Positions 7,667 through 15,027 of a DNA stretch of 45,433 nucleotides are shown one piece after another. The notes beneath the pieces were generated by a model. It worked only from the letters and a program-made list of their open reading frames with translations. It did not search any database and was not told where the DNA came from. Made by a program: the position numbers and the translations under genes. Every line of letters begins with the position of its first letter. Within the stretch, counting starts at the first letter, position 1. The DNA comes from Bacteroidales bacterium (GTDB lineage Bacteria > Bacteroidota > Bacteroidia > Bacteroidales > VadinHA17), in NCBI GenBank assembly GCA_003141715.1, contig PLNF01000065.1, positions 41,735-87,167 on the forward strand. The letters run 5' to 3'.

Positions 7667-9376
7667 ATGAAGCAAAAAAAAGTATTTCCAATCATAGCAA
7701 TGCTATTGATTGTATTAATTTCCGGCTGTAATAAAAAAGATGAAATTACCGGTCTGCCTCCTAAGGTGACTTCAACAAGCCCAATAACCGAAGCAACAAG
7801 TATTGCCATTAATAGTAAAATTTCGGCAATCTTCAGTGCGGCTATGGATCCTGCAACGATCACGAGCGCAAACTTTACTTTAATGCAGGGGGCTACGGCT
7901 GTTTCAGGAGCGGTAGGGTATACAGGTTCAACCGCCACATTTACACCGGCCGCTGAACTGTCCCCGAATACTGTCTATATGGCCACTATTACTACGGGGG
8001 CTAAAGACGAATCTGGCATAACCCTGGCAAAAGATTATATCTGGAGCTTTACTACAGGTGGAACTCCGGATATAACAAAACCAACGGTGACTTTAACAGA
8101 CCCGTTAAACAACGCTATGGGCGTAAGTATCAGCAAACTAATCGTAATAACGTTTAGCAAGCCGATGGATCAGACCACAATCACCGGTCTGACATATACA
8201 TTGAACCAGGGCGCAACGACTGTTCCAGGTGCAGTTACCTATACAGGTACAACTGCAACATTTACTCCCTCAGTCAACCTTGTATATAGCAAACTTTATA
8301 CCGGAACGATAACAACCGGAGCTAAGGATATGGCTGGCAATGCACTTGCAGTTAATTATACCTTTAATTTTACAACTGTTGCTGCTCCGGATCTTACGTT
8401 GCCCATGGTAAATTCATCAGACCCGCTCAATAGCTCCATTGATGTTGCGACCAACAAGGTAGTTGCATTGACCTTCAGTGAGGCAATGACTGCTTCAACG
8501 ATCAACAGTTCGACATTTACTTTAAAGCAAGGGACAACTCCGGTTGAAGGTACAGTGGCCTATTCCGGAACAACAGCAAGGTTGACCCCGTCAAGTATCC
8601 TGGCAGAGGGTACTATTTATACTGCTACAATATCTACCGGAGCAAAAGACTTAGCTGGCAACCCGCTTGCAGCTAACTTCGTTTGGAGTTTCACAACTGC
8701 TATTCATGGATCAGGTCCTGCAGTGGTTGATCTTGGGGCTGCAGCCAATTACGTGATTCTGGCTAAAACAGGCATCAGTAACATTTCGACTTCCGCTATT
8801 ACCGGAAATTTGGGCCTGAGCCCTGCCGCCACATCTTATATCACAGGTCTTTCATTGACAAATGCAACCGGATATGCGACTTCAGCACAAGTAACCGGAC
8901 AAATATTTGCAGCCGACATGGCAGCTCCGACTGGTATTAACCTTACCACTGCTGTCGAAAATATGATTACTGCTTACACCGATGCAGCCGGACGTCCTAC
9001 ACCAGATTTTTTAGAACTGGGCACCGGAAATATTGGCGGGAAAACTCTTACACCAGGTCTCTATAAATGGACGACCACAGTTACATTGCCATCTGATGTT
9101 ACCATTTCGGGCGGTGCGAATGATGTATGGATCTTCCAGATTTCCCAGGACCTTACTGTTAGCAATGGAGTGCATGTTACTCTGGCAGGAGGCGCACGGG
9201 CTAAAAATATTTTCTGGCAGGTAGCCGGAGTGGCAACAATGGGTACAACCTCTCACTTTGAAGGAATTATATTGTCGATGACAGGTATAATTTTTCAGAC
9301 AGGTGCATCCTTTAAGGGCAGAGCCCTTGCACAAACTGCAGTCGTACTTGATGGTAATACTGTAATACTGCCGTAA
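7667..9376 (+). CDS. Surface lipoprotein: three SbsA-type Ig domains plus DUF3494 ice-binding-like domain
   Basis: A 569-residue lipoprotein. The lipobox is LISGC with Cys21, followed by NKKDE, which fits the Bacteroidota lipoprotein export signal for surface display. Three Ig-like (Big_5/SbsA) repeats of about 105 residues follow (about 30-130, 138-237, 243-345), each with an SP-DPLN-A opening, an FSxAMDPxTI strand and a Y-ATITTGAKD-x-G closing. Residues 352-569 form a DUF3494 domain starting VDLGAAANYVILAKTG and ending in GRALAQTAVVLDGNTVILP. DUF3494 proteins include ice-binding adhesins, but many members have no known ice activity. It is first behind promoter copy C and is followed by a paralogue. 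Confidence 0.85.
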   Translation: MKQKKVFPIIAMLLIVLISGCNKKDEITGLPPKVTSTSPITEATSIAINSKISAIFSAAMDPATITSANFTLMQGATAVSGAVGYTGSTATFTPAAELSPNTVYMATITTGAKDESGITLAKDYIWSFTTGGTPDITKPTVTLTDPLNNAMGVSISKLIVITFSKPMDQTTITGLTYTLNQGATTVPGAVTYTGTTATFTPSVNLVYSKLYTGTITTGAKDMAGNALAVNYTFNFTTVAAPDLTLPMVNSSDPLNSSIDVATNKVVALTFSEAMTASTINSSTFTLKQGTTPVEGTVAYSGTTARLTPSSILAEGTIYTATISTGAKDLAGNPLAANFVWSFTTAIHGSGPAVVDLGAAANYVILAKTGISNISTSAITGNLGLSPAATSYITGLSLTNATGYATSAQVTGQIFAADMAAPTGINLTTAVENMITAYTDAAGRPTPDFLELGTGNIGGKTLTPGLYKWTTTVTLPSDVTISGGANDVWIFQISQDLTVSNGVHVTLAGGARAKNIFWQVAGVATMGTTSHFEGIILSMTGIIFQTGASFKGRALAQTAVVLDGNTVILP

Positions 9377-9399
9377 TAAATTAAAAAGAATCAAAATAC

Positions 9400-9431
9400 A
9401 AAAGAGGCTGCCTCCAGGGGCAGCCACTTTT
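9400..9431 (+). terminator. Rho-independent terminator or attenuator hairpin
   Basis: AAAG-A-GGCTGCC pairs with GGCAGCC-A-CTTT around a six-base loop (TCCAGG), then TTTTAAATTT. It lies 24 bp after the stop of the first Ig/DUF3494 gene and 33 bp before the next start. It would therefore reduce transcription into the second lipoprotein and the OmpA gene unless read through. Confidence 0.7.
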
Positions 9432-9463
9432 AAATTTAAATGATAATTATAAAATATAATATT

Positions 9464-11191
9464 ATGAAAACAAAAAGATTATGGATGACCGCAATCGCAG
9501 CCTTATTCCTGGCAGCGTTAATAGGCGGGTGCAAAAAAGATGATTTCGTGGAGGTCGTTGGAGTATGCCCGGTTGTGATATCAACAGACCCAGCAAATGC
9601 TGCTACCGGTGTACCCCTTGACAAGATAATTACGGCAACCTTCAATGAACCGATGAACCCTGTAACTATCATCCCGGAAGCTTTTACTTTGCAAGGAGCA
9701 ACAAAAGGTGCTGCATCGGATATGTCAGGCACATTGACATACGATGGAACGAATTCTACGATGAGCTTTACGCCAGACTCCAAACTCGAAGCCAACACCA
9801 CTTATACAGCTACGGTTGTATCATCGGTGAAGGATTTAACGGGAAATGCATTACAGGTCAATTATGTGTGGACCTTTAGTACAGGTTCAACCTTGTCACC
9901 TACGGTGATTTCTACAGATCCGGCAAATAATGCAACGGGAGTATTCCTTAATAAAACAGTTACCGCAACCTTTAATCAGCCAATGGATCCATTGACAATT
10001 ACTGCAACAACTTTTACCATAATGCAAGGGGCAACGCCGGTCACAGGAACAGTTTCGTACACCGGTACAACTGCATCCTTTAAACCTTCCAGTGATCTTA
10101 CAGGCAGCACCATTTATACTGCCACCATTACCACCGGAGTTAAGAATGTACCGGGCACAACACTTGCTAATGACTATGTATGGACATTTACCACCGGAAC
10201 CATTTCGGCTCCTAAAGTGAGTTCTACCGACCCGGCAAATATGGCCACAGGCGTGGCGCTTAATAAAGTAATCCGCGCAACTTTCAGCGAAGCAATGAAT
10301 CTTTCAACGATCACAATATCGTCCTTTATCTTAATGACAGGAGCAGACATTGTTCCCGGCGTCGTGAACTATTCTGGTACGACGATTGCGACCTTTACAC
10401 CAACGAGTAATCTTTTATCAGGTACCACCTACACGGCTACGATTACAACAATAGTTAAGAATCCTGCCGGCACTCCACTGGCGAATAATTATGTGTGGAG
10501 CTTTAATACCTCTGCACCTTTAGGTCCATTGGGTGTTGACCTTAAATCGGTTGCCCGGTTCGGGATTATCGCAGGAGTGGGAGTCAGCAACGACGCAGGC
10601 TTCAGTGTGATTAATAATATGGATGTTGGAATATACCCTGGCGTTCGTTCTTCGATTACCGGATTCCCTCCTGCCAATGTAGTGAACGGAGCGATTTATG
10701 CCTCCGATGATATTGCACCTCCCGGTGTGCCAGCCATGCTTTTGCAGGCTCAAAATGACCTGACGGCTGCATATCTTTTTGCTGAAGGAGCAATTTCTCC
10801 GGCACCTGCCACAGTATCAGGCGATCAGGGCGGCAAAACACTTGCCCCGGGTATTTATAAATCCACATCCACACTCCTAATACAATTAGGCGATTTGACT
10901 CTTGATGCTCAGGGTGATGTGAATGCCGTCTGGATTTTCCAGGTAGCATCAGCTTTTACTACTATAGGTGGAGCGGGGGGCAATGTTATCCTTACCGGAG
11001 GCGCTCAGGCTAAAAACGTCTATTGGCAAACTGGCAGTTCAGCGACAATCGGAGACTATACCTCATTTAAAGGAAACGTATTGGCCTTACAATCCATAAC
11101 GCTGAACTCATATGCAACTGCAACGGGTAGAATGCTTGCCAGAAATGGCTCAGTTGTAATGACCAGCACAAACACAATCAATAAGCCGTAA
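9464..11191 (+). CDS. Surface lipoprotein: Ig-like domains plus DUF3494 domain, paralogue
   Basis: The start is placed at the ATG at 9464, giving MKTKRLWMTAIAALFLAALIGGC with the lipid Cys at residue 23. The earlier in-frame ATG at 9440 would put extra residues before the signal. 575 residues. The Cys is followed by KKDDF, a surface-export-like signal. Three Ig-like repeats (about 35-140, 143-242, 247-347) share the TDPANNATGV...ATFNQPMDP pattern with the upstream gene. A DUF3494 domain fills the rest, from GVDLKSVARFGIIAGVGVSN to the end. It is a tandem paralogue of the preceding gene and is followed after 12 bp by the OmpA gene. An adhesion or surface-matrix role is inferred. Confidence 0.82.
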   Translation: MKTKRLWMTAIAALFLAALIGGCKKDDFVEVVGVCPVVISTDPANAATGVPLDKIITATFNEPMNPVTIIPEAFTLQGATKGAASDMSGTLTYDGTNSTMSFTPDSKLEANTTYTATVVSSVKDLTGNALQVNYVWTFSTGSTLSPTVISTDPANNATGVFLNKTVTATFNQPMDPLTITATTFTIMQGATPVTGTVSYTGTTASFKPSSDLTGSTIYTATITTGVKNVPGTTLANDYVWTFTTGTISAPKVSSTDPANMATGVALNKVIRATFSEAMNLSTITISSFILMTGADIVPGVVNYSGTTIATFTPTSNLLSGTTYTATITTIVKNPAGTPLANNYVWSFNTSAPLGPLGVDLKSVARFGIIAGVGVSNDAGFSVINNMDVGIYPGVRSSITGFPPANVVNGAIYASDDIAPPGVPAMLLQAQNDLTAAYLFAEGAISPAPATVSGDQGGKTLAPGIYKSTSTLLIQLGDLTLDAQGDVNAVWIFQVASAFTTIGGAGGNVILTGGAQAKNVYWQTGSSATIGDYTSFKGNVLALQSITLNSYATATGRMLARNGSVVMTSTNTINKP

Positions 11192-11203
11192 ATTATAAAC
11201 AAT

Positions 11204-13243
11204 ATGAAAGCTAAAATTAATTTTAAAATGGGATCACGCATGACGTGGTCCCATTATACCCTGCTCATTAAAAGTCTTATTATCAGCGCTTTGATTCTGA
11301 CAGGTATACAGTCGGCTCTACAGGCGCAGGAAACTACGTACACGAAACCTTCATGGTGGTTTGGCGGTGCTGTTGGTGCAAATTTTAATTACTACCGTGG
11401 CTCCACTAAGGAATTGAATCTGGATTTAACCGTTCCCACTGCTTTTCATAATGGCAGTGGTGTGGGGCCTTATTTTGCACCCTTGTTAGAGTTTCATCGT
11501 CCTGATACAAGACTTGGTTTTATGCTGCAGGCAGGATATGACGGCCGCAAAGGTAAGTTCGAAGAGGTAACTACCCCTTGTAACTGCCCGGCTGACTTAT
11601 CAGCAAAGCCTAGCTATATTACTATTGAGCCGAGCTTGCGCTTCGCCCCATTCAAATCAAATTTTTATTTGTATGGCGGCCCACGCTTTGCTTTCAATTC
11701 GGGAAAATCATTCAAATACCAGCTAGGGATCAATCCTGATTATCCTGATCAGGTTGCCGACCCGGAAGTGAAAGGAGATTTTAGCAAAATGTACAAATCA
11801 GTATTCTCTATGCAAATCGGAGCAGGATACGATATTCCGCTTTCATCAGAGGACACTCAAATGCAAACTGTACTCTCTCCTTTTGTTTCTTTTCAACCTT
11901 ATTTTGGTCAGGACCCGCGTTCAATCGAAACATGGAATCTGACCACTGTAAGAGTAGGCATTGCACTTAAGTTTGGGCGTGGACATGAAATTCCCACGAC
12001 TGTTGTAAAAGCACCGGTAGTAATAGCAGTGCCAGATATTGATGTTAAATTTTCTGTTAACTCACCTAAAAATATTCCGGTCGAGCGCAGGGTAAGAGAA
12101 ACATTCCCTATTCGTAACTACGTGTTTTTCGATTTAGGATCAACTGAGATACCTGATCGTTATGTATTGATCACGAAAGATAAGGTGAAAGACTTCAAAG
12201 AAGACAGGATGGAAGTGTTTACACCTAAACATCTGTCGGGTCGTTCAGATCGGCAAATGACTGTCTATTATAATGTTCTGAACATTCTCGGTGACCGTAT
12301 GGGGAGATTTCCTTCAACTATTGTCAGGCTGACCGGAGCGTCAATGCAAGGACCGGAAGACGGAATGGCAATGGCAGAGTCGGTAAAGAAATACCTTACA
12401 GATATATTTGGAATTGATCCTTCGAGGATCAAAACCGAAGGTCGTATTAAACCCAGAATCCCGTCTGAACAGCCGGGTGGCACAAAAGAGTTTGACCTCC
12501 TTCGTGAGGGAGACCGCAGAGTGTCTATCTGGAGCGAATCGCCTGAAATAATTATGGAATATCAGACAGGTCCGAATGCCCCTCTGGCACCGGTACAGAT
12601 CCTTGCAGTGCAGGAAGCACCGCTTGACAGCTATGTTACTTTCAATGCAGAGGGAGCAAAAGATGCATTTTCGTCATGGTCGGTGGAAGTAAGGGATGAA
12701 AAAGGAGCTTTGCAGAATTTTGGACCTTATACACAGGAGAAAGTCAGTATTCCCGGAAAAACTATTCTTGGTGCCCATCCTGAAGGTGACTATAAAGTGA
12801 CTATGGTAGGTAAGACGAAGAGCGGTAAAACAGTGAAAAAGGAAACTACCGTACAAATGGTGCTTTGGACCCCGCCAGAAAGAGAAGAAGGGATGAGATA
12901 TAGTGTAATTTTTGAATTCAATGACGCGCAGGCCATCCCTACATACGAAAAGTACCTCACAGATATAGTGACGCCAAAGATTCCAAAAGACGGAACAGTA
13001 ATAATTCACGGTCATACCGATATTATCGGAGATGAAGCCCATAACCAGGAATTGTCATTGGCCAGGGCTAACGAAGTCAGGGGTATTATTGAAAATGCTC
13101 TGTCAAAAGCCGGGAGAACCGATGTCAAATTTGAAGTATACGGATTCGGTGAGGATCAAGCTTTAGCACCGTTTGGAAACAAATATCCGGAGGAACGCTT
13201 TTATAACCGTACCGTTATAATTGATATTATTCCACCTAAGTAA
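11204..13243 (+). CDS. Outer-membrane beta-barrel protein with two OmpA-like domains
   Basis: A 679-residue exported protein. The signal peptide ends near residue 41 (SALQA|QETT). Starts at residues 9 or 13 would give a more usual signal length. Residues 45-260 form a small outer-membrane barrel. Residues 300-455 resemble a first, degenerate OmpA-type peptidoglycan-binding domain (IVRLTGASMQGPEDGMAMAESVKKYL, then a GRI segment and REGDRRVSIW). Residues 565-679 are a clear OmpA domain (GTVIIHGHTDIIGDEAHNQELSLARANEV ... NRTVIIDI). An Ig-like linker joins them. The protein would tie the outer membrane to peptidoglycan. It is probably co-transcribed with the upstream lipoprotein, which it might anchor or help display. 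Confidence 0.78.
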   Translation: MKAKINFKMGSRMTWSHYTLLIKSLIISALILTGIQSALQAQETTYTKPSWWFGGAVGANFNYYRGSTKELNLDLTVPTAFHNGSGVGPYFAPLLEFHRPDTRLGFMLQAGYDGRKGKFEEVTTPCNCPADLSAKPSYITIEPSLRFAPFKSNFYLYGGPRFAFNSGKSFKYQLGINPDYPDQVADPEVKGDFSKMYKSVFSMQIGAGYDIPLSSEDTQMQTVLSPFVSFQPYFGQDPRSIETWNLTTVRVGIALKFGRGHEIPTTVVKAPVVIAVPDIDVKFSVNSPKNIPVERRVRETFPIRNYVFFDLGSTEIPDRYVLITKDKVKDFKEDRMEVFTPKHLSGRSDRQMTVYYNVLNILGDRMGRFPSTIVRLTGASMQGPEDGMAMAESVKKYLTDIFGIDPSRIKTEGRIKPRIPSEQPGGTKEFDLLREGDRRVSIWSESPEIIMEYQTGPNAPLAPVQILAVQEAPLDSYVTFNAEGAKDAFSSWSVEVRDEKGALQNFGPYTQEKVSIPGKTILGAHPEGDYKVTMVGKTKSGKTVKKETTVQMVLWTPPEREEGMRYSVIFEFNDAQAIPTYEKYLTDIVTPKIPKDGTVIIHGHTDIIGDEAHNQELSLARANEVRGIIENALSKAGRTDVKFEVYGFGEDQALAPFGNKYPEERFYNRTVIIDIIPPK

Positions 13244-13277
13244 GTTTTCTAAACTTAAAATTTTATCTCTCATAACC

Positions 13278-13326
13278 AAGGCTGTCTGAAAAGAAAATCA
13301 GGCAGCCTTTTCTTTTCTTTTTTTAG
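13278..13326 (+). terminator. Rho-independent terminator
   Basis: AAGGCTGTCTGA pairs with TCAGGCAGCCTT (one G-U-type mismatch) around an eight-base loop, followed by TTTCTTTTCTTTTTTTAG. It closes the lipoprotein-OmpA operon 35 bp after the stop. Confidence 0.85.
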
Positions 13327-13359
13327 TCATTCAAACTTAAAGTTGCATCATACTTGAGT

Positions 13360-13425
13360 GTGTGAATTATATAACTCTGTTACAGAATTGTGTAACGATC
13401 CTCTCCGATTGACAGCCTACCTTTA
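13360..13425 (+). promoter_or_regulatory. Tandem-repeat promoter module, copy D (upstream of small barrel)
   Basis: GTGTGAAT begins at 13360. The repeats end in TATAAC (13370-13375) and TGTAAC (13391-13396). TACCTTTA lies at 13418-13425, 58 bp from the module start. The coding start is 34 bp downstream. Confidence 0.8.
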
Positions 13426-13458
13426 CTGAAATACTATTTATAAATAAAAATATAACTA

Positions 13459-13935
13459 ATGAGAAAAATTGTAATAACTTTTTTGATGGTAATTGGTTTT
13501 GGTTCTATAAGTTTTGCACAGGATTACCATACGGGAATCGGACTGCGAGGCGGATTTGAAAGTGGTCTTACTTTAAAACATTTCACAAGTGAAAAGTCAG
13601 CCATCGAATTTATCCTGGCAAGCAGATGGAGAGGTTTTGAGATTACCGGTCTTTATGAAGTACATAATCAGGCTTTCAACACAGAAAGATTGAAATGGTA
13701 TTATGGAGTTGGAGCCCATGTTGGCTTCTGGAACGGCGATTATACTTACAGATATTGGGGAAATCAAGGTACAGACTACACAGTTGTAGGTATAGATGGA
13801 ATACTTGGGCTGGAGTATAGTTTCGATGAAGCTCCTATTAATATCGGCCTCGATTGGAAGCCTGCCTTTAATATTATTGGCTATGAAGGTCTATGGGCCG
13901 ATGGAGGAGCTCTTTCAATACGCTATATCTTTTAA
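13459..13935 (+). CDS. Small outer-membrane beta-barrel protein
   Basis: A 158-residue protein with a signal peptide cleaved after residue 20 (SISFA|QDYHTG). The mature part alternates polar and hydrophobic residues in short strands (GIGLRGGFESGLTLKHF, AIEFILASRWRGFEITGLYEV, YYGVGAHVGFW, ALSIRYIF) and ends in an aromatic residue, as eight-stranded outer-membrane barrels do. I recognise no specific family. It stands alone behind promoter copy D. A protective or structural envelope role is inferred only from the regulon. Confidence 0.75.
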   Translation: MRKIVITFLMVIGFGSISFAQDYHTGIGLRGGFESGLTLKHFTSEKSAIEFILASRWRGFEITGLYEVHNQAFNTERLKWYYGVGAHVGFWNGDYTYRYWGNQGTDYTVVGIDGILGLEYSFDEAPINIGLDWKPAFNIIGYEGLWADGGALSIRYIF

Positions 13936-14011
13936 AACATATCAGGTCAGGCCATGAATTGATGATCAAGTTTGTACTTGGGAAAATCATTCACAGTCTA
14001 AATTCAAAAAA

Positions 14012-14083
14012 ATGAACACATCAGAATTAAAAGGAAAGCTGAATGACTTTTTTCTCTCACTTATTAAAACAAAAATCAAATGA
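14012..14083 (+). pseudogene. Possible truncated CsbD-like remnant
   Basis: A 23-codon frame begins MNTSELKGKLND, matching the usual start of Bacteroidota CsbD proteins (M-N-x-x-x-LKGKW/LN). It then diverges to a short FFLSLIKTKIK tail and stops. No DDDL or EGKE block follows in any frame. It lies between the small barrel and UspA. It could be a decayed third CsbD copy or a chance match. Confidence 0.3.
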
Positions 14084-14136
14084 ATTGATTATTCTCTATT
14101 TGTAATTAAGTTAAATCAAGATTAAAGAAAGTAAGT

Positions 14137-14622
14137 ATGAAAACAGATAAAGTGAAAAAAGTATTAATAGCCCTTGATTATAATCCAACTGCACAAAAAG
14201 TAGCAGAAGTAGGATTTTCAATTGCAAAGGCAATGAACGCAGAAATTATATTGCTGCATGTAATATCGGATCCGGTATATTACTATTCGACAGAATATTC
14301 TCCTATAATGGGGTTTAATGGTTTCATGGAGACAGGTCCGATGCAATTGGATACTGTCGATGGACTTAAACAGGCAGCATTGCATTTCCTGGATAAATCG
14401 AGGCACCATCTGGGTGATAAATCAATCCAGACTCTGATAAAAGAAGGAGATTTTGCTGATTCAATATTGCAGGCTGCAAAAGAGCTGCATGCTGATATTA
14501 TTATATTAGGTTCACACAGCCGGAAATGGTTGGAAAATATATTAATGGGAAGTGTTACTGAGAAAGTTTTACGTCATACTTCCATACCCCTGTTCATCAT
14601 TCCAACTAAAAAACAGAATTAA
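14137..14622 (+). CDS. Universal stress protein (UspA family)
   Basis: A 161-residue single-domain universal stress protein. It starts VKKVLIALDYNPTAQKVAEVGFSIAKAMNAEIILLHVI, the first strand and helix of the fold, and ends IIILGSHSRKWLENILMGSVTEKVLRHTSIPLFII. The ATP-binding loop of the ATP-type subgroup (G-x2-G-x9-G-S/T) is only partly kept, since the second Gly is Ser here, so nucleotide binding is uncertain. Family members accumulate under starvation, redox and envelope stress. The surroundings are other stress genes, but no tandem-repeat promoter lies directly upstream; no clear promoter is visible in 13936-14136. Confidence 0.9.
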   Translation: MKTDKVKKVLIALDYNPTAQKVAEVGFSIAKAMNAEIILLHVISDPVYYYSTEYSPIMGFNGFMETGPMQLDTVDGLKQAALHFLDKSRHHLGDKSIQTLIKEGDFADSILQAAKELHADIIILGSHSRKWLENILMGSVTEKVLRHTSIPLFIIPTKKQN

Positions 14623-14680
14623 CCTGAATTCAAATTATTTTCAGCTTTATGAACCACTCTTTGATTAGAATATGTTTATA

Positions 14681-14746
14681 GTGTAAATTATATAACTATT
14701 TCTAAAAGTTATGTAACACTTTCGGAAATAAGTCACTGTAACTTTG
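14681..14746 (+). promoter_or_regulatory. Tandem-repeat promoter module, copy E (upstream of small membrane protein and mgtA)
   Basis: GTGTAAAT begins at 14681. The repeats end in TATAAC (14691-14696) and TGTAAC (14712-14717). A perfect -7 element, TAACTTTG, lies at 14739-14746, 58 bp from the module start. The ATG at 14770 is 24 bp downstream. Confidence 0.85.
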
Positions 14747-14769
14747 AACTAAACTAATAAATCAAAACT

Positions 14770-14955
14770 ATGCCATTATTAACCATTTTAGTCGTATTAA
14801 TTGTTGCAGGTGTCCTACTTTGGCTCGTCAATAATTATATCCCAATGGATCGTAACATCAAAAACATCTTTAATGTCGTTGTAGTGATTGTTGTTATTGT
14901 CTGGCTTCTGAAAGTGTTTGGTATTTTTAGTTACCTGAGGGGGATACATATTTAA
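14770..14955 (+). CDS. Small hydrophobic membrane protein (Thivi_2564-like)
   Basis: A 61-residue protein made of two transmembrane helices (about 3-22 and 34-54) joined by NNYIPMDRNIKNI. This layout, with a central P-M-D-x-x-I/K turn, is that of the small Thivi_2564-type membrane proteins seen in many stress regulons. Function is unknown. It is the first gene behind promoter copy E and lies 72 bp before the MgtA-like ATPase, with no terminator between them. A role as a small partner of the ATPase is possible but rests only on position. Confidence 0.7.
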   Translation: MPLLTILVVLIVAGVLLWLVNNYIPMDRNIKNIFNVVVVIVVIVWLLKVFGIFSYLRGIHI

Positions 14956-15027
14956 AAATGTATATTTGAGTTATTAAAAGCGTCCTTTTCATTTCGAACT
15001 GCAGTAAATTAATAGGTACCTGTGATA

